Source of the DNA: Bacillota bacterium
GTDB taxonomy: Bacteria; Bacillota; Clostridia; Lachnospirales; Lachnospiraceae
Direction: 5' to 3'
NCBI GenBank assembly: GCA_023457255.1
Contig: JAEWMB010000001.1
Location: 1 to 63,538, forward strand
Length of the DNA stretch: 63,538 nt
How positions within the stretch are numbered: the first letter of the stretch is position 1; each line of letters starts with the position of its first letter. The position numbers and the translations under genes were made by a program. Shown here one piece after another: positions 18,704 through 26,559 of this stretch. Under the pieces are notes generated by a model. The model worked only from the letters and a program-made list of their open reading frames with translations, ran no database searches and had not been told where the DNA came from.

Positions 18704-19159
18704 TTATAGATTTACTTCTTCTATGGCCTTATCCAAAAAGATTTCACCATTTAGATGTTCGAGCTCATGACAAAAGCATTTAGCCATCTCACCTTCTCCA
18801 AGGATTAAAATTTCTTCTCCATTCTCGTTTTGCGCTTGTATGGTTACTTTTTGAGGGCGAATAGTTTTGATAAAATGGTTTGGAAAACTTAAGCATCCTT
18901 CGAGGCATTCCTGAACACCGCTGGAACCGACTATTTTAGGATTTACCAGCTTATAGTAGTAATTGTAATAATCTATCACAACCAACCTTTTTAATATACC
19001 GACTTGATTCGCTGCTAAAGCTGCACCGTTCTCTGTTTGATGTAAGGTATCCATCATGTCATCAAGTATTTGACGTATCTTATCATCAACCAAGGGAACT
19101 TCTTTGCATTTTTTCCGAAGTATCTCATCATCCTGAAATCTTATTTGCCTAATAGCCAT
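18704..19159 (-). CDS. def: Peptide deformylase
   Basis: A 151-residue metalloenzyme that removes the N-formyl group from nascent proteins. All three family motifs are present: NGAALAANQVG (44-54, the GxGLAAxQ box with an Ala at the second Gly), EGCLSF (87-92, metal ligand C89) and HELEH (131-135; ligands H131 and H135, catalytic E132). The start at 19159 has GGAGGGA upstream; the frame runs on to 19282 inside the regulator gene but without homology. It overlaps the Xre regulator stop by 11 bases, implying translational coupling. It is probably an accessory, regulated deformylase rather than the housekeeping copy. Confidence 0.92.
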   Translation of the reverse strand: MAIRQIRFQDDEILRKKCKEVPLVDDKIRQILDDMMDTLHQTENGAALAANQVGILKRLVVIDYYNYYYKLVNPKIVGSSGVQECLEGCLSFPNHFIKTIRPQKVTIQAQNENGEEILILGEGEMAKCFCHELEHLNGEIFLDKAIEEVNL

Positions 19160-19394
19160 AGCTGTCCCTCCTGCTGCTTTCGGCCCTTGATTTTCGTATG
19201 CTTTCTTCAAAGATAAAAACCTCTTCAATAGAACATCCGAAAACATTTGAAATATCATAAGCAAGCCAAATAGAAGGTTCAAATTTTTCCATTTCTATGG
19301 CGTTAATCGCTTGTCTTGAGGTTTTTACAAGCTCCCCCAACTGTTCTTGAGTTAGGCCTTTACTTTCTCTTAATTCTCTAATTCTATTTTTCAT
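19149..19394 (-). CDS. Xre-family transcriptional regulator
   Basis: An 81-residue protein that is almost entirely one helix-turn-helix domain (RIRELRESKGLTQEQLGELVKTSRQAINAIE, residues 4-34), followed by SIWLAYDISNVFGCSIEEVF. It belongs to the short YozG-like repressors. Its 3' end overlaps peptide deformylase by 11 bases. The promoter directly upstream is bracketed by two copies of a 16-bp palindrome, so negative autoregulation of this gene and the deformylase is likely. Confidence 0.88.
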   Translation of the reverse strand: MKNRIRELRESKGLTQEQLGELVKTSRQAINAIEMEKFEPSIWLAYDISNVFGCSIEEVFIFEESIRKSRAESSRRDSYGY

Positions 19395-19409
19395 GATAGA
19401 TTCCTCTCT

Positions 19410-19425
19410 GTAAGGTTAACATTAC
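19410..19425. promoter_or_regulatory. Operator palindrome 1 of the xre-def promoter
   Basis: GTAAGGTTAACATTAC fits the palindrome GTAANGTYRACNTTAC. It lies across the expected transcription start, just downstream of the -10 element and before the regulator gene. Confidence 0.7.
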
Positions 19426-19429
19426 ATAT

Positions 19430-19458
19430 AGTATATACCCGGCAACATGTAAAGTCAA
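19430..19458 (-). promoter_or_regulatory. Promoter of xre-def
   Basis: On the minus strand, TTGACT (19458-19453) and TATACT (19435-19430) are separated by exactly 17 bases. The -35 lies inside operator palindrome 2. Confidence 0.8.
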
Positions 19459-19464
19459 CCTTAC
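19449..19464. promoter_or_regulatory. Operator palindrome 2 of the xre-def promoter
   Basis: GTAAAGTCAACCTTAC matches the same GTAANGTYRACNTTAC pattern as the site at 19410 and overlaps the -35 element, so bound repressor would block RNA polymerase. Confidence 0.7.
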
Positions 19465-19680
19465 AATGGATTAAGAAAATATAGGGGAAGGGATTCAGCT
19501 CAAAGCATGACCTTAATCCATAGGGAAGAGTTATCGTAGCATATTAAGAAAAAATATGAAACAGGAATTTCCATACGATTGGAGATTTAGAAATAACGTC
19601 AGTCATTCCCATAGGAATAAAATCTGTAATAGTTCCCCCATGATTATAAAACTTAAGTTATTCTGATAAGGAACTTGAAA

Positions 19681-20046
19681 TCAATTTCTTTTATTAATTT
19701 CATTTACTATCAATGCTTTTGATATGTGCATTGCTTTTATTAAGTTCTTAAGGCGGGTATGGTGCGAAGCTCCCTCCGTAAACTTTAACTGTGCTTTTTC
19801 ACATTTACTGATTATTGATGCTACCGGCGGCAATGCTTCCATCAGTTCTTCTTTAGTATAGTTGTTCCTTATATTTTCATTTGTTATCAATGATTTTGAA
19901 ACATACAACGCTTTTAGTCTGTTCTTAAGTAGTGTGTGTTGGGAGGTACCCTCCGCAAATTTAGGGTGTATTTTTTCACATTTATGGATGCTTGAAGATA
20001 TAATTTGTTGTGCCTTTAGCAAATCTTCACTTGTATATTTATCCAT
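19681..20046 (-). CDS. Small protein made of two tandem homologous repeats
   Basis: A 121-residue soluble protein of unknown function built from an internal duplication. Repeat 1 (about 4-57: YTSEDLLKAQQIISSSIHKC...) and repeat 2 (about 64-117: YTKEELMEALPPVASIISKC...) share the pattern K-C-E-K, F-x-E-G-x-S-x-H-T, L-K-N, I/L-K-A and S-K-x-L-I-x-N-E. Each repeat looks like a helical hairpin. AGGTG precedes the ATG at 20046; an in-frame GTG nine bases upstream overlaps that site. No partner gene is evident. Confidence 0.6.
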   Translation of the reverse strand: MDKYTSEDLLKAQQIISSSIHKCEKIHPKFAEGTSQHTLLKNRLKALYVSKSLITNENIRNNYTKEELMEALPPVASIISKCEKAQLKFTEGASHHTRLKNLIKAMHISKALIVNEINKRN

Positions 20047-20444
20047 AGTTTTCACCTCAATTTCTGTTTATAGTTAACGTAATTTGGAGATAAATTAATA
20101 TGTTTCTCTTAATTTTTCTGCATCATTAGAATTAATAATCTTATTTCGGTTGTATTTTCAAAGTAAAATGTGAATGCTAGAAATCCATTATAATTAATTT
20201 TATGTAGATAGTCCATGAATTTTAAAATACTGATATCACCATTTTCTATTAGTGAAATAAAAAAATAATAGCAGTGTGCATATCAATACTTACGAAATCC
20301 CTTGAACATCAAAGGATTCATAACTATGAGATGGGATTCAAATCCTATCCGTCATAAAACCCCTGAGAGCAGGGGCTTTCCGGTGTATTCATTTTTATCC
20401 TATAGATATCCATTGAAGTAACAATAATAAATAAGTGTATTAAT
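20047..20444. other. Gap with the oldest tRNA-Gly 3'-end relic and a hairpin
   Basis: It contains a degenerate copy of the tRNA-Gly attachment sequence (20274-20350) and a short stem (CCCCTGAGAGCAGGGG, 20360-20375) followed by CTTTCC. There is no gene. Confidence 0.5.
20274..20350. repeat. Degenerate tRNA-Gly 3'-end/terminator relic (att-like)
   Basis: GTGTGCATATCA, AAATCCCTTGAACATCAAAGG, and ATGAGATGGGATTCAAATCC align in order with the 73-bp repeat at 24501 and 29442 (GTGCACATATCA, AAATCCCTTGAAAATCAAGG, ACGAGACGGGATTCGAAC). It is diverged, so it is an older integration scar in the same orientation as the tRNA at 29495. Confidence 0.55.
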
Positions 20445-21140
20445 TTATAATTTATCTACCATAATGAAATATTTACCATAATGATTCATAAAGATTTTAT
20501 GCTCTTCTTTACTTGGTGAGAGAATAAATGCAGGATATGCATTTATCTTTCTGTTTTTTAATGCTTGGAGTATTTCATTTTGTATATCCACAAAAAACCT
20601 ATTTTGCTCATAGCGTACAATTAAAGGCTCTGTTTCTCCAGCAGTATTTCCGTAGGTGTTTATTAACATCTCACAGTTAACCTTCTCATAACCGGGTTGA
20701 ATTAATCTCAAAGGAATTTTTGCTACGCCAAATGAAATAAAATTGTCTTTAAAATACTTATGCTCTGTTTCATATCCTATATAAAACATAAAGTATGACT
20801 GTATCCATTCCTCTGCCATTCCGGCATTCGCATAATTTATCGCCGATGAGAGAGAAGGTAAGAATTCCAGAGACTTATCCTTCTTACAGTATAAAATTTT
20901 CTTTATAGAATCCAATGATAAAAAATATTCTTCTGCTAATTCTGAAATTGTCATTCCATTTGCATATTTATTGCATATCATACGGTTTCTTTTCATAAGT
21001 TTTTGACGATATCCAGATACTTCACCCCAGCTTTTACCTTCTTCCTTAATGGGTACATACAAAAGTTTTCCGGCTGCATAGTTTTGTACTTGTCTTAGAA
21101 TCTCATCGGGGAGTAAATCTTTTGCATTTTCATAATTCAT
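20445..21140 (-). CDS. CD3324-like protein with N-terminal HTH region
   Basis: A 231-residue protein. The first 95 residues match the pattern of the small CD3324 family (NAKDLLPDEILRQVQNYAAGKLLYVP ... SWGE, then MISELAEEY-like HTH, TISELAEEYFLSLDSIKKIL), a Mor/sigma-like helix-turn-helix. The C-terminal 130 residues have no feature I recognise, apart from QPGYEKVNCEMLINTYG. GGAG precedes the ATG. It lies 12 bases after the degenerate APH-like gene and is probably co-transcribed with it. A regulator linked to that gene is possible. Confidence 0.55.
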   Translation of the reverse strand: MNYENAKDLLPDEILRQVQNYAAGKLLYVPIKEEGKSWGEVSGYRQKLMKRNRMICNKYANGMTISELAEEYFLSLDSIKKILYCKKDKSLEFLPSLSSAINYANAGMAEEWIQSYFMFYIGYETEHKYFKDNFISFGVAKIPLRLIQPGYEKVNCEMLINTYGNTAGETEPLIVRYEQNRFFVDIQNEILQALKNRKINAYPAFILSPSKEEHKIFMNHYGKYFIMVDKL

Positions 21141-21152
21141 TACAATTCTCCA

Positions 21153-21857
21153 TTACAATATCATAATTCTATCTTCTAATTCTTCTAAAGACTTCATTAT
21201 TGAATGACACGATTCTACATCATCGATAGAGGCATGCCATCTTAAACTGTCGATACCTTTATAATATGCCATACAAAGAAATCTTTCTTTAAAATCAGGT
21301 AATTCAATCCTTCTTTCTTTACAGTACTCAAATAGTAGTTCAGGAATATGCAAATATGGCTTATTTAAGTCCATAATTGCGAAATCTAATAGAAAATCTG
21401 TAATACCGGCTCTGCTCCAATCTGAAAATCCTACCGTGTCTTTACCATTTGTAATCATATTAACAAAGAACGTATTGTTATTTACCAGATAACGTTTTCC
21501 TTCACAATATTTAATCTTTTCTGCCATTCTAGCATAAAATCTTTCAAAGAAATCTTGTTTTAACACAGTGGTGTCAAACATTTCTTTCCAATGATACCAA
21601 TAACCCTCTTTTTCGGTTGAAAAGGTTTCAAATATAAAATCTCTGCATGTTGCATATTCAGCTTTGTTTTCCTCATTAAATTCACCGTATCCGAATAGGC
21701 CCTCAATATTTGTATTGCTTATTTCAAAAATGCTGTTAAAAAATACAACATGCATCTTCTGAAAATGTTTTGGTGTTAACTCATTAGCAATAAATCCTAC
21801 TGGATTCATGCATATATTTTCTGAACTTATTTCTTTTATAAATAAATCTCTTGTCAT
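21153..21857 (-). CDS. Degenerate aminoglycoside-phosphotransferase-like protein
   Basis: A 234-residue protein corresponding to the C-terminal lobe of the APH / hygromycin-B-kinase fold. The segment YLVNNNTFFVNMITNGKDTV aligns with the catalytic loop LVHGDxxxxN, but HGD is replaced by NNN, so the catalytic aspartate is missing. The metal-binding DW (GFSDWSRAGITDFLLDFA) is kept. The N-lobe with the ATP-binding Lys is absent or very short. Phosphotransfer is therefore doubtful; a pseudokinase or decaying gene is more likely than a resistance enzyme. GAGGA precedes the ATG. Confidence 0.6.
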   Translation of the reverse strand: MTRDLFIKEISSENICMNPVGFIANELTPKHFQKMHVVFFNSIFEISNTNIEGLFGYGEFNEENKAEYATCRDFIFETFSTEKEGYWYHWKEMFDTTVLKQDFFERFYARMAEKIKYCEGKRYLVNNNTFFVNMITNGKDTVGFSDWSRAGITDFLLDFAIMDLNKPYLHIPELLFEYCKERRIELPDFKERFLCMAYYKGIDSLRWHASIDDVESCHSIMKSLEELEDRIMIL

Positions 21858-22199
21858 AATTTATTCCTCTTTCTTCATTATCAATTTTAAAATCAGCAGC
21901 GCTCTGATAAGTCTACTATAGCATAAGAAAATTTGGTGAAATAGAGAAAGAATGACTTTAGTTGAAGTTTCCTATCATTTCTGTATATTACATTATATCA
22001 TTTGATTTATCTTTTCCAACAAATATCGAAAGATTGAAGTAGTACCCGTCCAGCAGCATTTAGTCATAACGTTTTGTTCCTGCTATTTTGTACTTCTTCA
22101 AAACAGCAGATTTTTAAGAGCCGATATTGCATGCTATATACACTTTTTTAAATTAATGTTATAATTAAAGCATCAAATAGACTACAAACAGGAGCAAAA
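21858..22199. other. Divergent intergenic region
   Basis: AT-rich region between the APH-like and DJ-1-like genes. A TATAAT at about 22160 may be the -10 of the latter, with no clear -35. No gene or RNA motif was seen. Confidence 0.35.
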
Positions 22200-22775
22200 A
22201 TGGGAAAAGTATTATGTTACATCTACAATAGTATGGCAGACTTTGAGATTAGCTTATTATTACATAGGCTCAAAAACACAGGAAAGAAGGAGATTGTGTC
22301 CATATCAGAAAGTACAAGAGTATTGACTGCACAGTCCGGACTTCAATATCAGCCGCAGATGACAATTGAGGATATGAAAAACATTGAGGATGTTGAAGCT
22401 CTAATTATTCCAGGTGGACCAATTAATAATAATCAAAATGATATTTGTAAATTAGCTGCGGATATAATTCAAAGCGGAAAATTAATTGGCGCTATTTGCT
22501 TTGCGCCGCAATTCCTGGGTCGTGCCGGAATATTAAATAGCTATAGCTTTACCACTTCATGTTCAGAACAAAAAATACAACAGCTCGGATGCCAGGATCC
22601 ATTTGACCGGAATAACTATGTGGATAAAAGATGTGTTGTTGATAGAAATTTAATCACAGCAAAGGGCTATGCTTTTGTTGATTTTGCAATTGAAGTATGC
22701 AAATACATGAAAATATTTTCAGACGAAAATGAATTATATGAACAACTGCAAAAGGTAAAAGAAAGCCAAGGATAA
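22200..22775 (+). CDS. DJ-1/PfpI family protein
   Basis: A 191-residue single-domain member of the DJ-1/PfpI (class I glutamine amidotransferase-like) fold. The nucleophile elbow is AICFAP, with Cys at about 100, after the conserved IIPGGP strand (69-74). Members act as glyoxalases, stress proteins or are uncharacterised; no neighbouring gene points to a substrate. It ends just before a tiny integrase relic, within the tRNA-Gly accretion zone. Confidence 0.8.
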   Translation: MGKVLCYIYNSMADFEISLLLHRLKNTGKKEIVSISESTRVLTAQSGLQYQPQMTIEDMKNIEDVEALIIPGGPINNNQNDICKLAADIIQSGKLIGAICFAPQFLGRAGILNSYSFTTSCSEQKIQQLGCQDPFDRNNYVDKRCVVDRNLITAKGYAFVDFAIEVCKYMKIFSDENELYEQLQKVKESQG

Positions 22776-22822
22776 AATGCCGATTGAGTACAGCGGGAAT
22801 GCCCTTGGATAAGATAGGAATG
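22774..22822 (+). pseudogene. Tiny integrase C-terminal relic
   Basis: The frame here reads RLSTAGMPLDKIGM, matching RLSTAGMPLDKIRDML in the larger relic at 29114-29428 at both protein and nucleotide level. About 45 bases survive, partly overlapping the stop of the DJ-1-like gene. Confidence 0.55.
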
Positions 22823-22825
22823 ACG

Positions 22826-23293
22826 TTAATTTTCACGAATATATCCTAAATATTGAGGGTAACTTGCATTAAGCAATTCTGTAATTCTACCTGATAATTG
22901 TGCAGGACGAAAAATAACCTTGTCTATTTCATCAAAGGGCATCCATAAACTTTCTTCTTGCTGCCAGTCTTTTTCAGTTATTTCAACGGCCTTTTCACTT
23001 ATCAGCTCTACCAGGAAAATATGTAATATTCTGTGTGAATAATCAAAGTATTTTTCACGTAGCTCATTATTGTCATAAATTTCTTCTGCCAGTGCAATAA
23101 ATCTAACGATTTTTACTTTATATCCTGTTTCTTCTAATACTTCTCTTATGACGGCATCTTCCATCGTTTCAAATTGATTTTGACCACCACCGGGTAAATC
23201 AAAATAAATTTCGTCATTTTCTGCAATACATCTATTAACAAGTATTCTATCATGATTTAGAATAATTGCTTTAGCCGTGTTTCGAATCGCCAT
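22826..23293 (-). CDS. NUDIX hydrolase
   Basis: A 155-residue NUDIX-fold pyrophosphohydrolase. The full Nudix box is present: G(5x)E(7x)REVLEETGY, spanning GGGQNQFETMEDAVIREVLE and the following ETGY, so Mg-dependent catalysis is expected. The substrate (nucleotide derivative or other X-linked diphosphate) cannot be deduced. AGGTAGG lies seven bases before the ATG at 23293; the frame extends to 23338 without support. Confidence 0.88.
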   Translation of the reverse strand: MAIRNTAKAIILNHDRILVNRCIAENDEIYFDLPGGGQNQFETMEDAVIREVLEETGYKVKIVRFIALAEEIYDNNELREKYFDYSHRILHIFLVELISEKAVEITEKDWQQEESLWMPFDEIDKVIFRPAQLSGRITELLNASYPQYLGYIREN

Positions 23294-23419
23294 ATTTTTA
23301 CCTACCTTTTTATTAGTAAATATTCTAGTAAACTTCATTTGGTTACAATTAACTAATTACACATTTTCTGGCCTTTGTAATTATTATATTTTTCATAATC
23401 TTTGAAAAGTAATTTAGTA

Positions 23420-23695
23420 TTACATGAAGGAGAATAATTCATCAGAAATGTCAGAAAACATATTTTTTATTACAGTGATTAATTCATTAGTACCCTTAAT
23501 AATAGTGTCTGGATATTTTATTGTATTTGATTTTCTAAATTCATTACATGCAGGTGTAATCAATTTTTGTATTTGCGTGCGAAATGTGGCAATCTCTTTT
23601 TCTTCATAATCAAAACGTCCGTGTATTCTGTATGCCATCTTAATATAGTTTTTATACCCCAAGGTTCTTGTTATTTCAGTTCGAACTTTTATCAA
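23420..23695 (-). pseudogene. Relic of M3-family oligoendopeptidase F
   Basis: A 91-residue frame. KVRTEITRTLGYKNYIKMAY and RFDYEEKEIATFRTQIQKLI resemble the middle of PepF/M3 peptidases (LGYKNF-x-E, R-x-DY, V-x-x-FR-x-Q), and KGTNELITVIKNMFSDISDE resembles a more C-terminal block. The region between, including the HExxH zinc site, is missing. It is therefore an internally deleted, inactive fragment of a protein normally near 560-600 residues. Confidence 0.6.
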
Positions 23696-24156
23696 TTTAT
23701 TCCATTATATATATTCTGTTTTATTACGTCAATCCATAGAGAAATGCAGTGACTACACATTATCTAAAGCTGCTCTCATCTTAATCATGATCTTGAAAAA
23801 GAAAAGGAACCCCTTGAAGAATTTCTCTATCAGAAAGGGACTATGGAAGGCCATGCGATTCTGATGGACTTCCAAATTGGAACTCTGAATTATAATTAAT
23901 TATTAAAAGTTTGTCTGTTTTTTTGTACACAGTTGTGAAAGACAACGAACCAATTGAACTTCGCCTAATGCTTATTAGGAATAAACTACTTTAATGCAAC
24001 AGGAAGCCAAATTAAAATTCACTGTATTACGGAAAATATTTAATTAGCAATTGTATCCTACAGCGAATTAAATCAATCTGAAACTTACCAGTATTATATA
24101 TTTCTAAATAAAGGAAGTCAATCGCGCTATGAAAATGTAATACTACACTTTCCTAA
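23696..24156. other. Gap with a short coding relic
   Basis: A protein-like frame at about 23785-23899 reads EKEPLEEFLYQKGTMEGHAI and ends LMDFQIGTLNYN before a stop. It looks like the end of a mobile-element gene, but I cannot name it. The rest, up to the integrase relic, shows nothing. Confidence 0.35.
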
Positions 24157-24501
24157 GTGTACACTTCTTCACATGACATGATAACGGTGGAGCATCTGAA
24201 AAAGCAAAATGACTTAGAATACCGCTTTACTTTTCTTACTGATGCAGCAAAGGATATCATAAAAAAAGCTAGAGGACTTAATCCCGATGGTGAGTTTATC
24301 TTTGAAAGAAATGGTGAGCGGCTAACTGCAAGCCGCTTGAGTACGGAAGGAATGTCCTTGGATAAGATAAGGGAAATTCTCGGACAGGTCGATGAAAGTA
24401 CTACTCTTAGCTATATTTATAATCTCAATACCAAACAAGAGAACCTTAATATCATGAATGAAGCTCTGAAAAATGGCAACAAAAAGAGCGTAAAACAGTA
24501 G
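24157..24501 (+). pseudogene. Internally deleted tyrosine integrase, C-terminal relic
   Basis: The frame reads integrase catalytic-domain segments (FTFLTDAAKDIIKKARGL ... GEFIFERNGERLT) fused directly to ASRLSTEGMSLDKIREILGQ and TTLSYIYN. The block carrying the H-x-x-R motif is missing, and the tyrosine of SYIYN survives. It ends exactly at the 73-bp att-like repeat, as the related relic at 29114-29428 nearly does, and as the intact integrase at 56214 ends close to its tRNA. Confidence 0.75.
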
Positions 24502-24573
24502 TGCACATATCAGCGCAACAAAAAATCCCTTGAAAATCAAGGGATTTCATTAAGCACGAGACGGGATTCGAAC
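24501..24573. repeat. 73-bp perfect direct repeat, left copy (att-like)
   Basis: Identical to 29442-29514. It contains GTGCACATATCAGCGCAAC, the tRNA terminator hairpin (24520-24547) and the last 20 bases of tRNA-Gly (24554-24573). The two copies delimit a 4.94-kb unit. Confidence 0.9.
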
Positions 24574-24705
24574 TTTACCCCTGTCCGCAAACCCCGTTAA
24601 AATAAGGAGAAAAACACACTGTCTATCAAGTGTCTACAGTCTGTCTACAACTGTTTTATTGGAAGAATTTAGTTTGTAAATATTGATGCTATTATATATA
24701 AGTGA

Positions 24706-25161
24706 TATGATTCAAAGCGGTGGGATACGGAAATTCCATATACGGTATCGTATACGGAGGAACATAAAACAGAGCGTTTGATGAAGGATATATCGCAATT
24801 TCCTCATTTTGTAATGTCGGGGCAGATGTGGAGTATCCGCGAAACCTTTAATCCGCTATTTGATTTGGCAATTTTTATAACCGCGCCAACAGAAATATGT
24901 GTGGAACGGTATCGTTTGCGTGCTTTAAAGCGTTGGGGAAATAGAGTGCTCTTAGGTGGAGATATGTATGAATTTAATCTAAATAGCTTAATTCTTTCTG
25001 AACAATATGATACAGGAGAACCGCCATCAGTATGCTTAAAACGGGATGAACAATGGATAACGGAGTTGCATTGTCCTGTTTTGCGTATAGACGGTACAAA
25101 GGCAGTTACAGAAAATGCAATATGGCTTGCAAAGCAATATTTATCCATGCAATCAACTTAA
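24706..25161 (+). pseudogene. 5'-truncated P-loop kinase-like gene
   Basis: An open frame from 24706 (preceded by a stop, with no proper start) gives WDTEIPYTVSYTEEHKTERL, MKDISQFPHFVMSG, FNPLFDLAIFITAPTEICVE, GGDMYEFN, YDTG and LRIDGTK. These are the middle and end of small AAA/adenylate-kinase-like proteins of the shikimate-kinase type. The N-terminal Walker A motif is absent, so it cannot bind ATP normally. A TTG or ATG near 24778 could still start a product. It lies just inside the left 73-bp repeat, consistent with truncation by recombination there. Confidence 0.6.
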
Positions 25162-25218
25162 TAATATAAGCATAATCCTAAGCATAGTTACTTCGCATCC
25201 TTTCAAAATGATTATAAC

Positions 25219-25251
25219 AAAAAAAGTAGACATGACTTTTATCATGCCTAC
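25219..25251 (-). terminator. Minus-strand terminator next to tRNA relic
   Basis: On the minus strand, GTAGGCATGA pairs with TCATGTCTAC, followed by TTTTTTT. It sits just downstream of the tRNA 3'-end relic in tRNA sense. Confidence 0.7.
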
Positions 25252-25291
25252 GTTCATCTTACTACTTCACCTAACGGACTATCTTACTTTT

Positions 25292-25394
25292 TATTAAGCA
25301 CGGGACGGGATACGAACCGCAAACCTAGCCTAAAATACTGAAAAGAAAGGGGTTCCATCCACTTTTGATTATGTGTACATTATTGTGCAAATAT
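25292..25394. repeat. tRNA-Gly 3'-end relic with flanking repeat, copy A
   Basis: ATTAAGCACGGGACGGGATACGAAC resembles the tRNA 3' end, followed by GAAAAGAAAGGGGTTCCATC-type sequence and a GTGTACAT...GTGCA run. It aligns along its length with copy B at 26416-26525. Confidence 0.7.
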
Positions 25395-25412
25395 TTTTCT
25401 TCGTTTTCTAGC

Positions 25413-26219
25413 TTATATTGTTGTTTCAAAAAAGCGAATGACAGAACCGTCAATTGTAGTTACACTACATTCCTTAGCACCCCATGGGCATTCATAAATA
25501 TCAGATATCTGATTCCATCCATTTTCCTTGACGAAATGATGAAATGTATTAAGTCCTTGAATATTAATAAAACCAACTTCTTCTTTGCGTGGTTCTCCTT
25601 TAAATAGATGTATACCCCTAAATGGCGTTAGGTTTGTAACAATCAACTCTCCGGGATAGTCAAATACACATCCATATACTGGAGTATCGCTATCATCTCT
25701 ACCGCAAACATCTCCATACCAACCCAAAACATCGCGAAACCATTTGCATGTTTTCTCCATATCATTTGTTAAATATATTGGTGCGTTTTCTTTTACGTAA
25801 TAACCTCTCTTACCATAGCGTGTCATATCATCCATTTCGACCATACCTCCTAATAATGTTTTTTGAACGGAAAGCTTTTCGAAATTTGGCAATACACTTC
25901 TTTGGTCGCGCGCTGCCGAAGGGGTTATTCCAAAATATCTATGAAATGCCCTTGTAAAACCTTCTGGTGTGTCATACCCATATTGAAGTGCAATATCAAT
26001 AATACTTTTTTCAGATAATTGAATTTCCGTTGCCGCAAGCGAAAGACGTCTGTTTCTTATATACTCTCCGACAGTGTATCCACATAAAATTGAAAAAAGT
26101 CGTTGAAAATGAAACATTGACATGCAAGCGTGCATAGCAATTTCTGAACAAGTCAAGTTTTCTGTGATATTAAGCTCAATAAAGTCTACCGCATCTTGAA
26201 GTTGTTTTATGTCAGACAT
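25413..26219 (-). CDS. AraC-family regulator fused to a VOC-like sensor domain
   Basis: A 268-residue protein with an N-terminal AraC double helix-turn-helix (IELNITENLTCSEIAMHACM, then DIALQYGYDTPEGFTRAFHR and FGITPSAAR) and a C-terminal domain (about 130-268) with the beta-alpha-beta-beta pattern of vicinal-oxygen-chelate/glyoxalase proteins (APIYLTNDMEKTCKWFRDVLGWYGD). Having the DNA-binding domain first and a VOC ligand module second is typical of small-molecule-responsive activators. AGGAGGTG precedes the ATG. The gene is bracketed by att-like relics at 25292 and 26416. Confidence 0.8.
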   Translation of the reverse strand: MSDIKQLQDAVDFIELNITENLTCSEIAMHACMSMFHFQRLFSILCGYTVGEYIRNRRLSLAATEIQLSEKSIIDIALQYGYDTPEGFTRAFHRYFGITPSAARDQRSVLPNFEKLSVQKTLLGGMVEMDDMTRYGKRGYYVKENAPIYLTNDMEKTCKWFRDVLGWYGDVCGRDDSDTPVYGCVFDYPGELIVTNLTPFRGIHLFKGEPRKEEVGFINIQGLNTFHHFVKENGWNQISDIYECPWGAKECSVTTIDGSVIRFFETTI

Positions 26220-26376
26220 TTTCTCACCTCCTGTTCAAAATAATTATAGCTGGAATTAAAGTATACTTCTTGATAGTAAATGCTTGAATTTGTCATTTTA
26301 AATGATTGAGAGCCTCCATTCTCATTCTTCCTAGAGCTCGGTCTGCGAGAGTATGAATCTGGTCTAGTATTTGAAT

Positions 26377-26415
26377 AAAACAAAAGAACCCTTCTTGCAA
26401 AGAGTTCTTTGTTTT
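26377..26415. terminator. Terminator hairpin abutting tRNA relic B
   Basis: AAAACAAAAGAAC pairs with GTTCTTTGTTTT. Its position relative to the tRNA relic matches the tRNA terminator at 29461-29488, although its sequence differs. Confidence 0.55.
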
Positions 26416-26525
26416 ATTAAGCGCGAGACGGGATTCGAACCATAATCCTATCCTACAAATATTGAAAAGAAAGGGGTTCCATCCACTTCTGATTTATGTG
26501 CACATAATAGTGCACATATTTTTTC
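26416..26525. repeat. tRNA-Gly 3'-end relic with flanking repeat, copy B
   Basis: ATTAAGCGCGAGACGGGATTCGAACC matches the tRNA 3' end except for one base. The downstream part shares GAAAAGAAAGGGGTTCCATC and GTGCACATA...GTGCACATATTTTTT with copy A. Together A and B flank the AraC-VOC gene. Confidence 0.75.
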
Positions 26526-26559
26526 AGCGATAAAGTAGTTTAGCTAACTAGAAATATAC

